Of a stretch of DNA of 64,000 nucleotides, positions 50,305-58,143 are shown one piece after another. The notes beneath the pieces were generated by a model, which was given only the letters and a program-made list of their open reading frames with translations, made no database searches and was not told the DNA's origin. Location of the stretch: the NCBI RefSeq assembly GCF_003347205.1, contig NZ_QQBJ01000025.1:39565-103564 (forward strand), read 5' to 3'. The stretch comes from Mycolicibacterium moriokaense. GTDB taxonomy: Bacteria > Actinomycetota > Actinomycetes > Mycobacteriales > Mycobacteriaceae. Position 1 is the stretch's first letter; each line of letters starts with the position of its first letter. The translations under genes and the position numbers were made by a program.

Positions 50305-50620
50305 GCGAAATGCTCCTATCCAGTCAGCGAAGTGTACGAAATCCATCGTATATATTTAACGTTAACACTAATTTCGTGCGATAAATCGCCTCAGCTGCAC
50401 GTTTGCATATCCATGTGACCGAAATAACTTTGCTACCGCAAATGAATTGCCCGTCACACCGCCGGATTCTGCGCCGGGCCGACTGCCGAGGGCCGTCCGT
50501 CACCCTCGTGCGGGTGTAGCGACGAGGGTGCTGCTATCAACTAGAACGTGTTTCAGAAATGCGGCATGTCGGACACCCGCCCTTGTTACGGTGTCGCCCG
50601 GCAAGGGAAGAGAGGCTGAC
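50305..50620. other. 316-bp divergent intergenic region
   Basis: It holds the ribosome site of the DUF732 gene, an AT-rich stretch with palindrome TTAACGTTAA (50356-50365), the KstR-type operator (50542-50555), and a TACGGT -10 (50587-50592) for the forward SDR gene. I see no coding sequence of note. Confidence 0.6.
50542..50555. promoter_or_regulatory. KstR-type operator
   Basis: TAGAACGTGTTTCA matches TNNAACNNGTTNNA at all fixed positions. It lies ~30 bases ahead of the presumed -10 of the SDR gene, overlapping its -35 zone, so it could repress the SDR and the following dehydrogenase-like gene. Confidence 0.65.
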
Positions 50621-51412
50621 GTGATTCTCGACAGATTCCGGCTGGACGACCAGGTCGCCGTGGTGACCGGAGCGGGCCGCGGCCTGGGTGCGGCGATGGC
50701 GCTGGCCTTCGCCGAAGCCGGTGCGGACGTGGTCATCGCGTCGCGCACCCGCTCGCAACTCGACGAGGTCGCCGAGCAGGTCACGGCGGTCGGACGGCGC
50801 GCTCACGTCGTCGCCGCCGACCTCGCGCACCCGGAGGACTCGGCGGCCCTTGCACAGGTCGCGGTGGACGCGTTCGGCAAACTAGACATCGTCGTGAACA
50901 ACGTCGGCGGCACGATGCCCAACACGCTGCTGACCACGTCAACGAAGGACCTGAGGGACGCGTTCACCTTCAACGTTGCCACCGCACACGCGCTGACCAC
51001 CGCCGCGGTACCGCTGATGCTCGAGCACTCCGGCGGCGGCAGCATCATCAACATCACCTCGACGATGGGGCGCCTTGCCGCGCGCGGGTTCGCCGCCTAC
51101 GGCACCGCCAAGGCCGCGCTCGCCCACTACACCCGGCTGACCGCGCTCGACCTGTGCCCGAAGATCCGGGTCAACGCCATCGCACCCGGGTCGATCCTCA
51201 CCTCCGCGCTCGACATCGTCGCCTCCAACGACGAACTGCGCGAGCCGATGGAGAAGGCGACGCCGTTGCGACGGCTGGGTGACCCGCTCGACATCGCCGC
51301 TGCGGCCGTCTATCTGGCCTCCCCCGCAGGTGCGTTCCTGACCGGCAAGACCCTCGAGGTCGACGGCGGCCTGACCTATCCCAACCTCGACATCCCCGTC
51401 CCCGATCTGTAG
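50621..51412 (+). CDS. Short-chain dehydrogenase/reductase (Rv0927c-like)
   Basis: This 263-residue classical SDR has [29 protein letters not shown] (cofactor), NNVGGTMPN, catalytic Ser in NITSTMGR and YGTAK as YxxxK. The C-terminal end is [16 protein letters not shown]. It is a NAD(P)-dependent oxidoreductase, perhaps on a steroid or acyl-CoA substrate given the KstR operator upstream. GTG at 50621 follows AGAGAGG. It is followed 21 bases later by a dehydrogenase-like gene, as in the M. tuberculosis pair Rv0927c-Rv0926c. Confidence 0.88.
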   Translation: MILDRFRLDDQVAVVTGAGRGLGAAMALAFAEAGADVVIASRTRSQLDEVAEQVTAVGRRAHVVAADLAHPEDSAALAQVAVDAFGKLDIVVNNVGGTMPNTLLTTSTKDLRDAFTFNVATAHALTTAAVPLMLEHSGGGSIINITSTMGRLAARGFAAYGTAKAALAHYTRLTALDLCPKIRVNAIAPGSILTSALDIVASNDELREPMEKATPLRRLGDPLDIAAAAVYLASPAGAFLTGKTLEVDGGLTYPNLDIPVPDL

Positions 51413-51433
51413 ATCCGTAGAGGAGACCGCTGT

Positions 51434-52519
51434 ATGGCCATTCGCGTCGCGCTGATCGGCACCGGCAACGTCGGCAAGCCCGCACTGGTGCAGCTGATCA
51501 ACGACTCCCGATTCGAGCTGACCGGCGTCTGGGTGTCCTCGGACGCCAAGGCGGGCAAGGACGTGGGAGAGCTTGCCGGGCTTGGCGTTTCGACGGGCAT
51601 CACCGCGACGACCGATCTCGACGCCGTCCTGGCGACCGAGCCGGAATGCGCCGTCTACACCGCGCTCGCCGACAACCGGCTGCCCGAGGCGCTCGAGGAC
51701 TACCGGCGCATCCTGTCGGCGGGTGTCAACGTCGTCGGCAGCAGCGCCGTGTTCCTGCAGTACCCGTGGCAGGTGATCCCAGAGGAACTGCTCAAGCCGA
51801 TCGAGGACGCCGCGGCGGCGGGCAAGGCCAGCCTGTTCGTCAACGGCATCGACCCGGGCTTCGCCAATGACCTTCTGCCCCTTGCCCTTGCGGGCACCTG
51901 CCAGAGCATCGAGCAGATCCGGTGCATGGAGATCATCAACTACGACACCTACGACAGCGCCGATGTGATGGTCGGCGTGATGGGCTTCGGCAGGCCGCTC
52001 GACGAGATCCCGATGCTGCTGCAGCCCGGCGTGCTCAGCCTGGCGTGGGGGTCGGTGGTCCGCCAGCTCGCGGCGGGGCTGGGCATCTCGCTCGACGAGG
52101 TGAACGAGACCTATGTGCGCGAGCCCGCCCCGGAGGACTTCGACATCGCGTCCGGGCACATCCCGAAAGGCAGCGCGGCGGCGCTGCGGTTCGAGGTGCG
52201 CGGAATGGTCGACGGCAACGCCGCGGTGGTGCTCGAGCACGTCACCAGGCTGCGCAACGACCTGTGCCCGGACTGGCCGCAACCCGCACAGGAAGGCGGG
52301 TCGTACCGCATCGAGATCACCGGCGAACCGTCCTACGCCATGGACCTGTGCCTGAGCAGCCCGAACGGCGACCACAACCACGCGGGCCTGGTCGCAACGG
52401 CGGCGCGCGTCATCAACGCCATCCCCGCCGTCGTGGCCGCTGCGCCCGGTGTCAGGACGACGCTCGACTTGCCTTTGATAACTGGGAACGGGCTGTACGC
52501 TGGCAACAAGTCGGGCTGA
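51434..52519 (+). CDS. Dihydrodipicolinate reductase-like NAD(P)-binding protein (Rv0926c-like)
   Basis: This 361-residue protein has an N-terminal Rossmann domain (IRVALIGTGNVGKPALVQLINDSRF, then ECAVYTALADNRLPEALEDYRR), and a C-terminal part related to DapB-like and homoserine-dehydrogenase-like oxidoreductases. NGIDPGFANDLLPLALAG is the conserved catalytic-side loop. It is not a true DapB: the DapB active-site signature is not seen. Substrate is unknown. ATG at 51434 follows AGAGGAG. It shares a transcript with the KstR-linked SDR. Confidence 0.82.
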   Translation: MAIRVALIGTGNVGKPALVQLINDSRFELTGVWVSSDAKAGKDVGELAGLGVSTGITATTDLDAVLATEPECAVYTALADNRLPEALEDYRRILSAGVNVVGSSAVFLQYPWQVIPEELLKPIEDAAAAGKASLFVNGIDPGFANDLLPLALAGTCQSIEQIRCMEIINYDTYDSADVMVGVMGFGRPLDEIPMLLQPGVLSLAWGSVVRQLAAGLGISLDEVNETYVREPAPEDFDIASGHIPKGSAAALRFEVRGMVDGNAAVVLEHVTRLRNDLCPDWPQPAQEGGSYRIEITGEPSYAMDLCLSSPNGDHNHAGLVATAARVINAIPAVVAAAPGVRTTLDLPLITGNGLYAGNKSG

Positions 52520-52541
52520 ACTCGATCAAAGGACTGTGCCT

Positions 52542-52850
52542 ATGCGGACGCCCCAACGCCTTGCGATATCGGTTCTTTGCGCGGCAGGCGCCGCGGCGGC
52601 CATCGCTGCCGCGCCCATCGCCGCGGCCGACCCGAACCTGCCCAATTGCGAAAGCGTCGGCGGCGACGACCAGAGCGTCGGCACCGAGACCACCGAATGC
52701 TCGACGCCGGGCAACGTGCAACTCAACGCCACCGCCCCCGACGTGCCCGTCTACCCGTACCCGTGGGACGACGAGTTCTACGGCCCCGCCATGATCATCG
52801 GCGGCGGCGCGTGGGGGAACCACGGCATGGGTGGCGGCGGCATCCGCTGA
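52542..52850 (+). CDS. Small secreted protein, Gly-rich C-terminus
   Basis: This 102-residue protein has a signal peptide (residues ~1-29, AAAIAAAPIAAADPN). The mature part has two Cys (PNCESVGGDD and TTECSTPG) and ends in YPYPWDDEFYGPAMIIGGGAWGNHGMGGGG. ATG at 52542 is chosen because AAAGGA lies eight bases before; the GTG six bases earlier is too close. The next gene has a related layout (signal peptide, two Cys, Tyr/Gly/Trp-rich end), suggesting paralogues. The function is unknown. Confidence 0.75.
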   Translation: MRTPQRLAISVLCAAGAAAAIAAAPIAAADPNLPNCESVGGDDQSVGTETTECSTPGNVQLNATAPDVPVYPYPWDDEFYGPAMIIGGGAWGNHGMGGGGIR

Positions 52851-52888
52851 CGCCACATCACCTTCTTCTTGGCCCGAGGAGGCCAACC

Positions 52889-53125
52889 ATGCAGACCAAA
52901 GCTCGTCTTCTGACAACACTTTTGGCGTCGGCGGGCGCTTGCGCCGCCATCGCCGCCGCGCCCGTCGCGACTGCCGCGCCGCAGTGCACGAACACCGGCC
53001 CGAACACCACGCAGTGTGAGACCAACGGCAGCGCGCAGATCGTCACCTCGCCGCCGCCCAACAACAACTACGGCTACTGGGGTTTCCCGATCATCAGCTT
53101 CGGCGGGTGGGGCCTGGGCTGGTGA
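52889..53125 (+). CDS. Small secreted protein, Trp/Gly-rich C-terminus
   Basis: This 78-residue protein has a signal peptide (residues ~1-30, ACAAIAAAPVATAAPQC) and a very short mature part: CTNTGPNTTQCETNGSAQI then PPPNNNYGYWGFPIISFGGWGLGW. The TQCExxG pattern resembles the TECSTPG of the preceding gene. ATG at 52889 follows GAGGAGG. It ends before a terminator-like hairpin. A small envelope protein is likely; function unknown. Confidence 0.75.
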   Translation: MQTKARLLTTLLASAGACAAIAAAPVATAAPQCTNTGPNTTQCETNGSAQIVTSPPPNNNYGYWGFPIISFGGWGLGW

Positions 53126-53144
53126 GCCCGCTGTAGCGGCGGGC
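53126..53144 (+). terminator. Terminator-like hairpin after the secreted-protein pair
   Basis: GCCCGC (53126-53131) and GCGGGC (53139-53144) form a perfect 6-bp stem with a 7-nt loop immediately after the stop codon, followed by ACAATGTTTCGTCT, which is U-rich for this genome. Confidence 0.5.
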
Positions 53145-53169
53145 ACAATGTTTCGTCTACCCTAACTTT

Positions 53170-53191
53170 TCTATTCGACAACCCGGATAGA
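53170..53191. promoter_or_regulatory. Inverted repeat before mntH
   Basis: TCTATTCG (53170-53177) and CGGATAGA (53184-53191) pair with one T-G wobble across a 6-nt loop, ending at the ribosome site of mntH. It could be a metal-regulator operator (MntR-type) or an RNA hairpin hiding the ribosome site. Confidence 0.35.
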
Positions 53192-53203
53192 AGGTGGGGT
53201 CAG

Positions 53204-54430
53204 TTGCTGCGCGATACCGGGACGCGGTTGCGTCCGAGTTGGCTTCTGCTCGGCCCGGCGTTCGTCGCAGCAATCGCCTACGTCGACCCCGGCAACGTCG
53301 CCGCCAACATCAGCGCGGGCGCCCAGTTCGGCTTCCTGCTGGTGTGGGTCATCTTCCTGGCCAACGCGATGGCCGGGCTCGTTCAGTATTTGTCGGCAAA
53401 GCTCGGGCTGGTCAGCGGGCGCACCCTGCCCGAAGCCGTCGCCGACCACACCCGCAGACCGACCCGGATCGCCTACTGGCTGCAGGCCGAATTGGTCGCG
53501 ATGGCAACCGATCTCGCCGAGGTCGTCGGCGGCGCCATCGCGCTGCACCTGCTGTTCGACCTGCCGCTGCTGATCGGCGGCGTCATCACCGGGGCCGTGT
53601 CGATGCTGCTGCTGGCCGTGCAGGATCGCCGCGGCCAGCGGGTGTTCGAGCGGGTGATCAGCGGCCTGCTGCTGATCATCGCGATCGGGTTCCTGACCAG
53701 TTTGTTCGTCGAACCGCCGCCGCTGGCCGACGCCGCCGAGGGGCTGATCCCGCGTTTCCACGGCGCCGAGAGCGTGCTGCTGGCCACCGCGATGCTGGGC
53801 GCGACGGTGATGCCGCACGCCGTCTACCTGCACTCCGGACTGGCGCGCGACCGGCATGGCCACCCCGATCCCGGGCCGCAGCGCAACCTGCTGCTGCGGG
53901 TCACCCGGATGGACGTCGGGCTGGCAATGCTGGTGGCCGGAGCGGTGAACCTGTCGATGGTGCTGGTCGCCGCGACCAACCTGCAGGGCCGCGACAACAC
54001 CGACTCCATCGAAGGCGCGCACGCGGCGGTGCACGACACCCTTGGCCCGACCGTCGCCCTGTTCTTCGCGATCGGCCTGCTGGCGTCGGGCCTGGCCTCG
54101 ACGTCGGTCGGCGCGTACGCCGGCGCGATGATCATGCAGGGCCTGCTGCGCCGCACCTACCCGCTGCTGGCGCGCCGCCTGGTCACGCTGATCCCGGCGC
54201 TGACGATCCTCGGGTTCGGCGTCGACCCCAGCCGCGCACTGGTGTTGTCGCAGGTCGTGCTGTCGTTCGGGATTCCGTTCGCGCTCATCCCGCTGGTGCG
54301 GCTGACCAGCGATCGCCGACTGATGGGCGACGACGCCAACCACACGATCACCACCGCTCTGGGCTGGCTCGTCGCCGCGATGATCACAGGGCTCAACGTG
54401 GTGCTGATCTATCTGACCGTCGCGCGCTGA
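53204..54430 (+). CDS. mntH: Nramp-family manganese/divalent metal transporter
   Basis: This 408-residue protein has eleven membrane helices. The metal-binding DPGN motif (AYVDPGNVAANI) in helix 1 and MPHAVYLHSGL in helix 6 are the Nramp signatures. It imports Mn2+, Fe2+ and related ions with protons. TTG at 53204 follows AAGGTGG and is the only start giving the full helix 1; it may lower translation. It matches M. tuberculosis Rv0924c in order. An inverted repeat covers its ribosome site. Confidence 0.92.
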   Translation: MLRDTGTRLRPSWLLLGPAFVAAIAYVDPGNVAANISAGAQFGFLLVWVIFLANAMAGLVQYLSAKLGLVSGRTLPEAVADHTRRPTRIAYWLQAELVAMATDLAEVVGGAIALHLLFDLPLLIGGVITGAVSMLLLAVQDRRGQRVFERVISGLLLIIAIGFLTSLFVEPPPLADAAEGLIPRFHGAESVLLATAMLGATVMPHAVYLHSGLARDRHGHPDPGPQRNLLLRVTRMDVGLAMLVAGAVNLSMVLVAATNLQGRDNTDSIEGAHAAVHDTLGPTVALFFAIGLLASGLASTSVGAYAGAMIMQGLLRRTYPLLARRLVTLIPALTILGFGVDPSRALVLSQVVLSFGIPFALIPLVRLTSDRRLMGDDANHTITTALGWLVAAMITGLNVVLIYLTVAR

Positions 54431-54506
54431 TCGCTCATGACGGAACGGTTGGGATCGGTAGCGGGCCACGCCCGGTGAACTGGGCGCGCAACGGAAGGAA
54501 CCGACC

Positions 54507-54932
54507 ATGAACCGCATCTCGCGGCTGGCCACGACGTTGGTCGTGTCGGGGGGCGTCGGCCTGGCCGGCCTCACGCTGGCCACCAGCCCCGCCCAAGCCG
54601 ATCCTGCGTTCGGCCCCAGCTACAGCGACGGCAACTGTCCGCCCGGAGTGGGCAGTTGCACGCACTGGTGCCCCGGCGACCCGGCGATCCCCGGCACCGA
54701 ATTCGGCGTGCTGAGCTGGGATCCGAACATCTGCCACGACTGGTACTGGAACTCCGAGGGCATCGTCGACATCAACTCCAACACCGTCTACCCGTGGCAC
54801 GGCGTACCGCACGAGGCCGCGCCCCCTCCCCCTGCTCCCCCGCCGGGGCCGCCACCGCCGCCCGCGGCGCTGCCGCCGGACTGCCCGCCGTGGTCGCCGC
54901 TGTTCGCCCCGTCGCGGTGCGGGGGCCTGTAG
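54507..54932 (+). CDS. Secreted protein with Pro-rich C-terminus
   Basis: This 141-residue protein has a signal peptide (residues ~1-31, ATSPAQADP). The mature part has six Cys before the tail (NCPPGVGSCTHWCPGDP, NICHDWYWNSEG) and a Pro-rich stretch (APPPPAPPPGPPPPPAALPPDCPPW) ending in CGGL. Several small mycobacterial secreted proteins share the CTHWCPGD / HDWYW arrangement. Such proteins are exported to the cell wall; function unknown. ATG at 54507 follows AAGGAA. It stands alone, after mntH. Confidence 0.75.
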   Translation: MNRISRLATTLVVSGGVGLAGLTLATSPAQADPAFGPSYSDGNCPPGVGSCTHWCPGDPAIPGTEFGVLSWDPNICHDWYWNSEGIVDINSNTVYPWHGVPHEAAPPPPAPPPGPPPPPAALPPDCPPWSPLFAPSRCGGL

Positions 54933-54954
54933 CGGCCCCGATAAGCTTGATCGA

Positions 54955-56031
54955 GTGCTCAACGGACGCCGCCACAGCTACTTCGCGTACGGGTCGAACC
55001 TGTGCGTGGAGCAGATGGCACGCCGCTGCCCCAACGCCACCGATCCCCGGCCCGCCACGCTGGCCGACCATGACTGGCTGATCAACGAGCGCGGTGTCGC
55101 GACCGTCGAGCGTTTCGACGGTTCGCAGGTGCACGGTGTGCTGTGGCAACTCGACGACCATGACCTCGCGACGCTGGACAGCGCCGAAGGGGTTCCGGTG
55201 CGTTACCGCCGCGACCTGCTCACGGTGCACACCGCGACGGGCCCCGCGCAGGCGTGGGTGTACATCGACCACCGCGTCGACCCCGGCCCGCCGCGGCCGG
55301 GATACCTGGAGCGCATCATCGACGGCGCGCTGCACCACGGGCTGCCGCAGCGCTGGGTCGAGTTCCTGCGCCGCTGGGATCCTTCGCGCTGGCCGGTGCC
55401 GAGGGACAACTCGAGCGACGATGCGCCGCAATCGCTTTCAGAGCTGCTCGCCGACCCCGGTGTGCTCGAGGAGAGTCGGCTGCGGTCGCGCTTCGGCTTC
55501 CTGGCGATCCACGGCGGCGGCCTCGAGAAGATGACCGACGTGATCGCCGAGCGCGCCGCCGACGCGGCAGGCGCGTCGATGTACGTGCTGCGCCACCCCA
55601 AGGACTACCCGCACCACCTGCCGTCGTCGCGCTACCTGCCGCAGGAGTCCGAGCGGCTCGCCGAGTTCCTCGACCACGTCGACATCGCGATCTCGGTGCA
55701 CGGCTACGGCCGGCTTGGCCGTAGCACCCAACTGCTCGCGGGCGGCAGCAACCGCGTGCTCGCGGACCACGTCGCGGCTCACGTCGAGGTGCCCGGCTAC
55801 CACGTCGTCACCGACCTCGACGCGATCCCGCGCGAACTGCGCGGCCTGCATCCGGACAACCCGGTCAACCGGGTCCGCGACGGCGGCACGCAACTCGAGC
55901 TCTCGTCGCGGCTGCGCGGCATCAGCCCGCGCAGCGCGCCACCGGAGGAAGACGGGTTGGCCGCGTCGACGTCGGCGCTGATCCACGGGCTCGTCGCCGC
56001 CGCTCACAGTTGGGCTCCGACCTCGGCTTAG
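54955..56031 (+). CDS. Gamma-glutamylcyclotransferase-like / poly-gamma-glutamate hydrolase-like fusion
   Basis: This 358-residue two-domain protein has an N-terminal domain (residues 1-130) with the gamma-glutamylcyclotransferase start YFAYGSNLCVEQMARRCP and catalytic-type Glu. The C-terminal domain (residues ~165-345) has FLAIHGGGLEKMTDVIAERAADAAGASMYVL and DIAISVHGYGR, the zinc His/Glu pattern of the poly-gamma-glutamate hydrolase family (PF05908, phage-type). Both act on gamma-glutamyl bonds, so the fusion may process a gamma-glutamyl polymer or peptide. GTG at 54955 is the start. No signal peptide is seen, so action is cytosolic. Fusion of these two is unusual in my experience. Confidence 0.75.
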   Translation: MLNGRRHSYFAYGSNLCVEQMARRCPNATDPRPATLADHDWLINERGVATVERFDGSQVHGVLWQLDDHDLATLDSAEGVPVRYRRDLLTVHTATGPAQAWVYIDHRVDPGPPRPGYLERIIDGALHHGLPQRWVEFLRRWDPSRWPVPRDNSSDDAPQSLSELLADPGVLEESRLRSRFGFLAIHGGGLEKMTDVIAERAADAAGASMYVLRHPKDYPHHLPSSRYLPQESERLAEFLDHVDIAISVHGYGRLGRSTQLLAGGSNRVLADHVAAHVEVPGYHVVTDLDAIPRELRGLHPDNPVNRVRDGGTQLELSSRLRGISPRSAPPEEDGLAASTSALIHGLVAAAHSWAPTSA

Positions 56032-56067
56032 CGCCCCGCGACAGTGGCCACGGTCACACCGCGCCGC

Positions 56068-56094
56068 CCATCCGCGGCGGGGGTCGCTCCGAAT
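56068..56094 (+). promoter_or_regulatory. SigK-type promoter of the Rv0449c-sigK-rskA operon
   Basis: CCATCC (56068-56073) and CCGAAT (56089-56094) match the SigK -35 and -10 elements of M. tuberculosis exactly. The spacer here is 15 bp. The GTG at 56102 lies eight bases after the -10, so the message is leaderless. This would make the operon autoregulated. Confidence 0.65.
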
Positions 56095-56101
56095 ACCCGA
56101 T

Positions 56102-57412
56102 GTGGAACCAATCGCGCCAAGCGGGCGCTCCATCGCCGTCATCGGCAGCGGAGTCGCGGGGCTGACGGCGGCCTACGTGCTGTCGGCCCGCGACCGGGTC
56201 ACGCTCTTCGAGGCCGACAGCCGCATCGGTGGACACGCCCACACCCACTATCTGGACCGCGGCGACGGCAACATCGTCGGGATCGACACCGCGTTCCTGG
56301 TGCACAACGACCGCACGTACCCGACGCTGTGCCGGCTGTTCGACGACCTCGGCATCGCCACCGCAGACACCGACATGTCGATGTCGGTGCGCGACGACGC
56401 CAGCGGGCTGGAGTACGCGGGCGCCAGGGGCATCGGCGGCCTGTTCCCGTCGTGGTCGACGCTGGGCAGGCCGCGCTATCTGGCAATGCTGGCCGAGGTC
56501 AAGCGGTTCCACCGGGCCGCGACCAGGCTGCTGCACGACGACACCGCCGACATCGACGAGACCCTTGCCTCGTTCCTTGACCGGCACGGCTTCTCGCAGT
56601 ACTTCATCGACTACTTCATGACCCCGCTGGTCGCGGCGGTGTGGTCGTCGAGGCCGGGCGACGCGATGCGCTATCCCGCCCGCTACCTGTTCGTGTTCCT
56701 CGAGCACCACGGCATGCTCTCGGTGTTCGGCTCGCCCACCTGGCGCACCGTCACCGGAGGATCGGCCACCTACGTCGAGGCGGTCGCGATGCGCCTGCAC
56801 GACGTCGCCGCCGGCCGTCCGGTCGGCTCGGTACGACGGGTTCCCGACGGGGTGCTGGTCGGCGTCGGCGACGACCGTCCACGCCTGTTCGACGCCGCCG
56901 TCCTCGCCACCCACCCGGCCCAGGCGCTGCTGATGCTCGCCGAACCCACGGCCGCCGAACGCGCGGTGCTCGGCGCCATCCCCTACACCGCCAACCAGGC
57001 CGTGCTGCACACCGACGAGTCGGTGCTGCCGCGCCTGCGCCGGGCCCGCGCGTCGTGGAACTACCTGGTGGCACCCGAGCGCGACGACGTGCTGGTCACC
57101 TACGACGTGACGCGGCTGATGCGGCTCGGCGGCCCGCACCGGTTCCTGGTCACGCTCGGCGGGCGCGACCGGATCGACCCCGCGACCGTGCTGGCCGAAA
57201 TGACCTACGACCATCCGCTGTACACACCGGAATCCGTTGCGGCGCAGCGCCGTCTGCCCGAGCTCAACGACAACAGGATCACATTCGCGGGCGCCTACCA
57301 CGGGTGGGGATTCCACGAAGACGGCGCGGCATCGGGACTGCGGGCGGCGCAGCACCTCGGCGCCGACTGGCCGAGCCACGACAGGAGACGACAGGAGGCG
57401 GTCCCGTGCTGA
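56102..57412 (+). CDS. FAD-dependent oxidoreductase, Rv0449c-like
   Basis: This 436-residue flavoprotein starts with the dinucleotide-binding GxGxxG as IAVIGSGVAGLTAAYVLSARDRVTLFEADSRIGGHAHT. It belongs to the amine-oxidase/desaturase-like family. Homologues next to UfaA1-like methylases are linked with making 10-methyl branched (tuberculostearic) fatty acids, in which the methylase adds a methylene and this flavoprotein reduces it; this role is an inference from the neighbourhood. GTG at 56102 is leaderless behind the SigK-type promoter. The next gene overlaps by seven bases. Confidence 0.88.
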   Translation: MEPIAPSGRSIAVIGSGVAGLTAAYVLSARDRVTLFEADSRIGGHAHTHYLDRGDGNIVGIDTAFLVHNDRTYPTLCRLFDDLGIATADTDMSMSVRDDASGLEYAGARGIGGLFPSWSTLGRPRYLAMLAEVKRFHRAATRLLHDDTADIDETLASFLDRHGFSQYFIDYFMTPLVAAVWSSRPGDAMRYPARYLFVFLEHHGMLSVFGSPTWRTVTGGSATYVEAVAMRLHDVAAGRPVGSVRRVPDGVLVGVGDDRPRLFDAAVLATHPAQALLMLAEPTAAERAVLGAIPYTANQAVLHTDESVLPRLRRARASWNYLVAPERDDVLVTYDVTRLMRLGGPHRFLVTLGGRDRIDPATVLAEMTYDHPLYTPESVAAQRRLPELNDNRITFAGAYHGWGFHEDGAASGLRAAQHLGADWPSHDRRRQEAVPC

Positions 57413-58143
57413 CCCCGGCGCTCTACCGCACGCGCATCACTCACCTGCGCCGTGCCCCCGTGCACCACTACTTCGAACACCGCAGTTACAGCTGGTATGT
57501 CGACATCGACAGGCTGCCGGACCTGCCGCGCTGGCTTCGGCCGTTCGCCCGGTTCGAGGCCCGAGATCACCTCGACGGCCCGCCTGAGGCCACCCTGCGC
57601 GACCGCGTCGACAGCTTCCTCGCCGACCACGGCGTCGACCTCCGCGGCGGCACCGTCACCGCGCTGATGCAGGCGCGGGTGCTCGGCTACGTGTTCAATC
57701 CGCTGTCGCTGTACTGGTGCCACGACCGCGACGGCGTGCTCCGCCACGTCATCGCCGAGGTGCACAACACCTACGGCGCCAGGCACGCGTATCTGCTGCC
57801 GCCGGACGCGGGTCAGCCCGCGATGGTGATGAAGAAGCTCTACGTGTCGCCCTTCAACGACGTCAGCGGGTACTACCTGGTCCGCGCGCCCCGGCCGGAT
57901 TCCGATGTGGACGTGACGATTTCGTTGCACCGCGAGAATCAGCCGGCCTTCGTCGCGACCATGCGCGGCCAGCGCCGCCGGGCCGGCGTCGGGCAGATCC
58001 TGCGACTGCAGTTGACGGCGCCGCTGGCGCCGATGATGGCTTCGTTGGGAATCCGCGTCCAGGGCATCACACTGTGGATGCGACGCGTTCCCATCGTCCC
58101 GCGCCAGCGGGTCGCCGAGAAGGAGAGGGTCGAGCAGCTGTGA
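57406..58143 (+). CDS. DUF1365 domain protein, Rv0448c-like
   Basis: This 245-residue protein has the DUF1365 pattern: LYRTRITHLRRAPVHHYFEHRSYSWYVDIDRLPDLP, LGYVFNPLSLYWCHD and a C-terminal SGYYLVRAPRPDSDVDVTISLH. The fold is not assigned to a reaction. It regularly travels with the FAD oxidoreductase and cyclopropane-synthase-like gene in many bacteria, implying a step in branched or cyclopropane fatty-acid formation. GTG 57406 follows AGGAGG and overlaps the previous stop. Confidence 0.85.
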   Translation: MLTPALYRTRITHLRRAPVHHYFEHRSYSWYVDIDRLPDLPRWLRPFARFEARDHLDGPPEATLRDRVDSFLADHGVDLRGGTVTALMQARVLGYVFNPLSLYWCHDRDGVLRHVIAEVHNTYGARHAYLLPPDAGQPAMVMKKLYVSPFNDVSGYYLVRAPRPDSDVDVTISLHRENQPAFVATMRGQRRRAGVGQILRLQLTAPLAPMMASLGIRVQGITLWMRRVPIVPRQRVAEKERVEQL

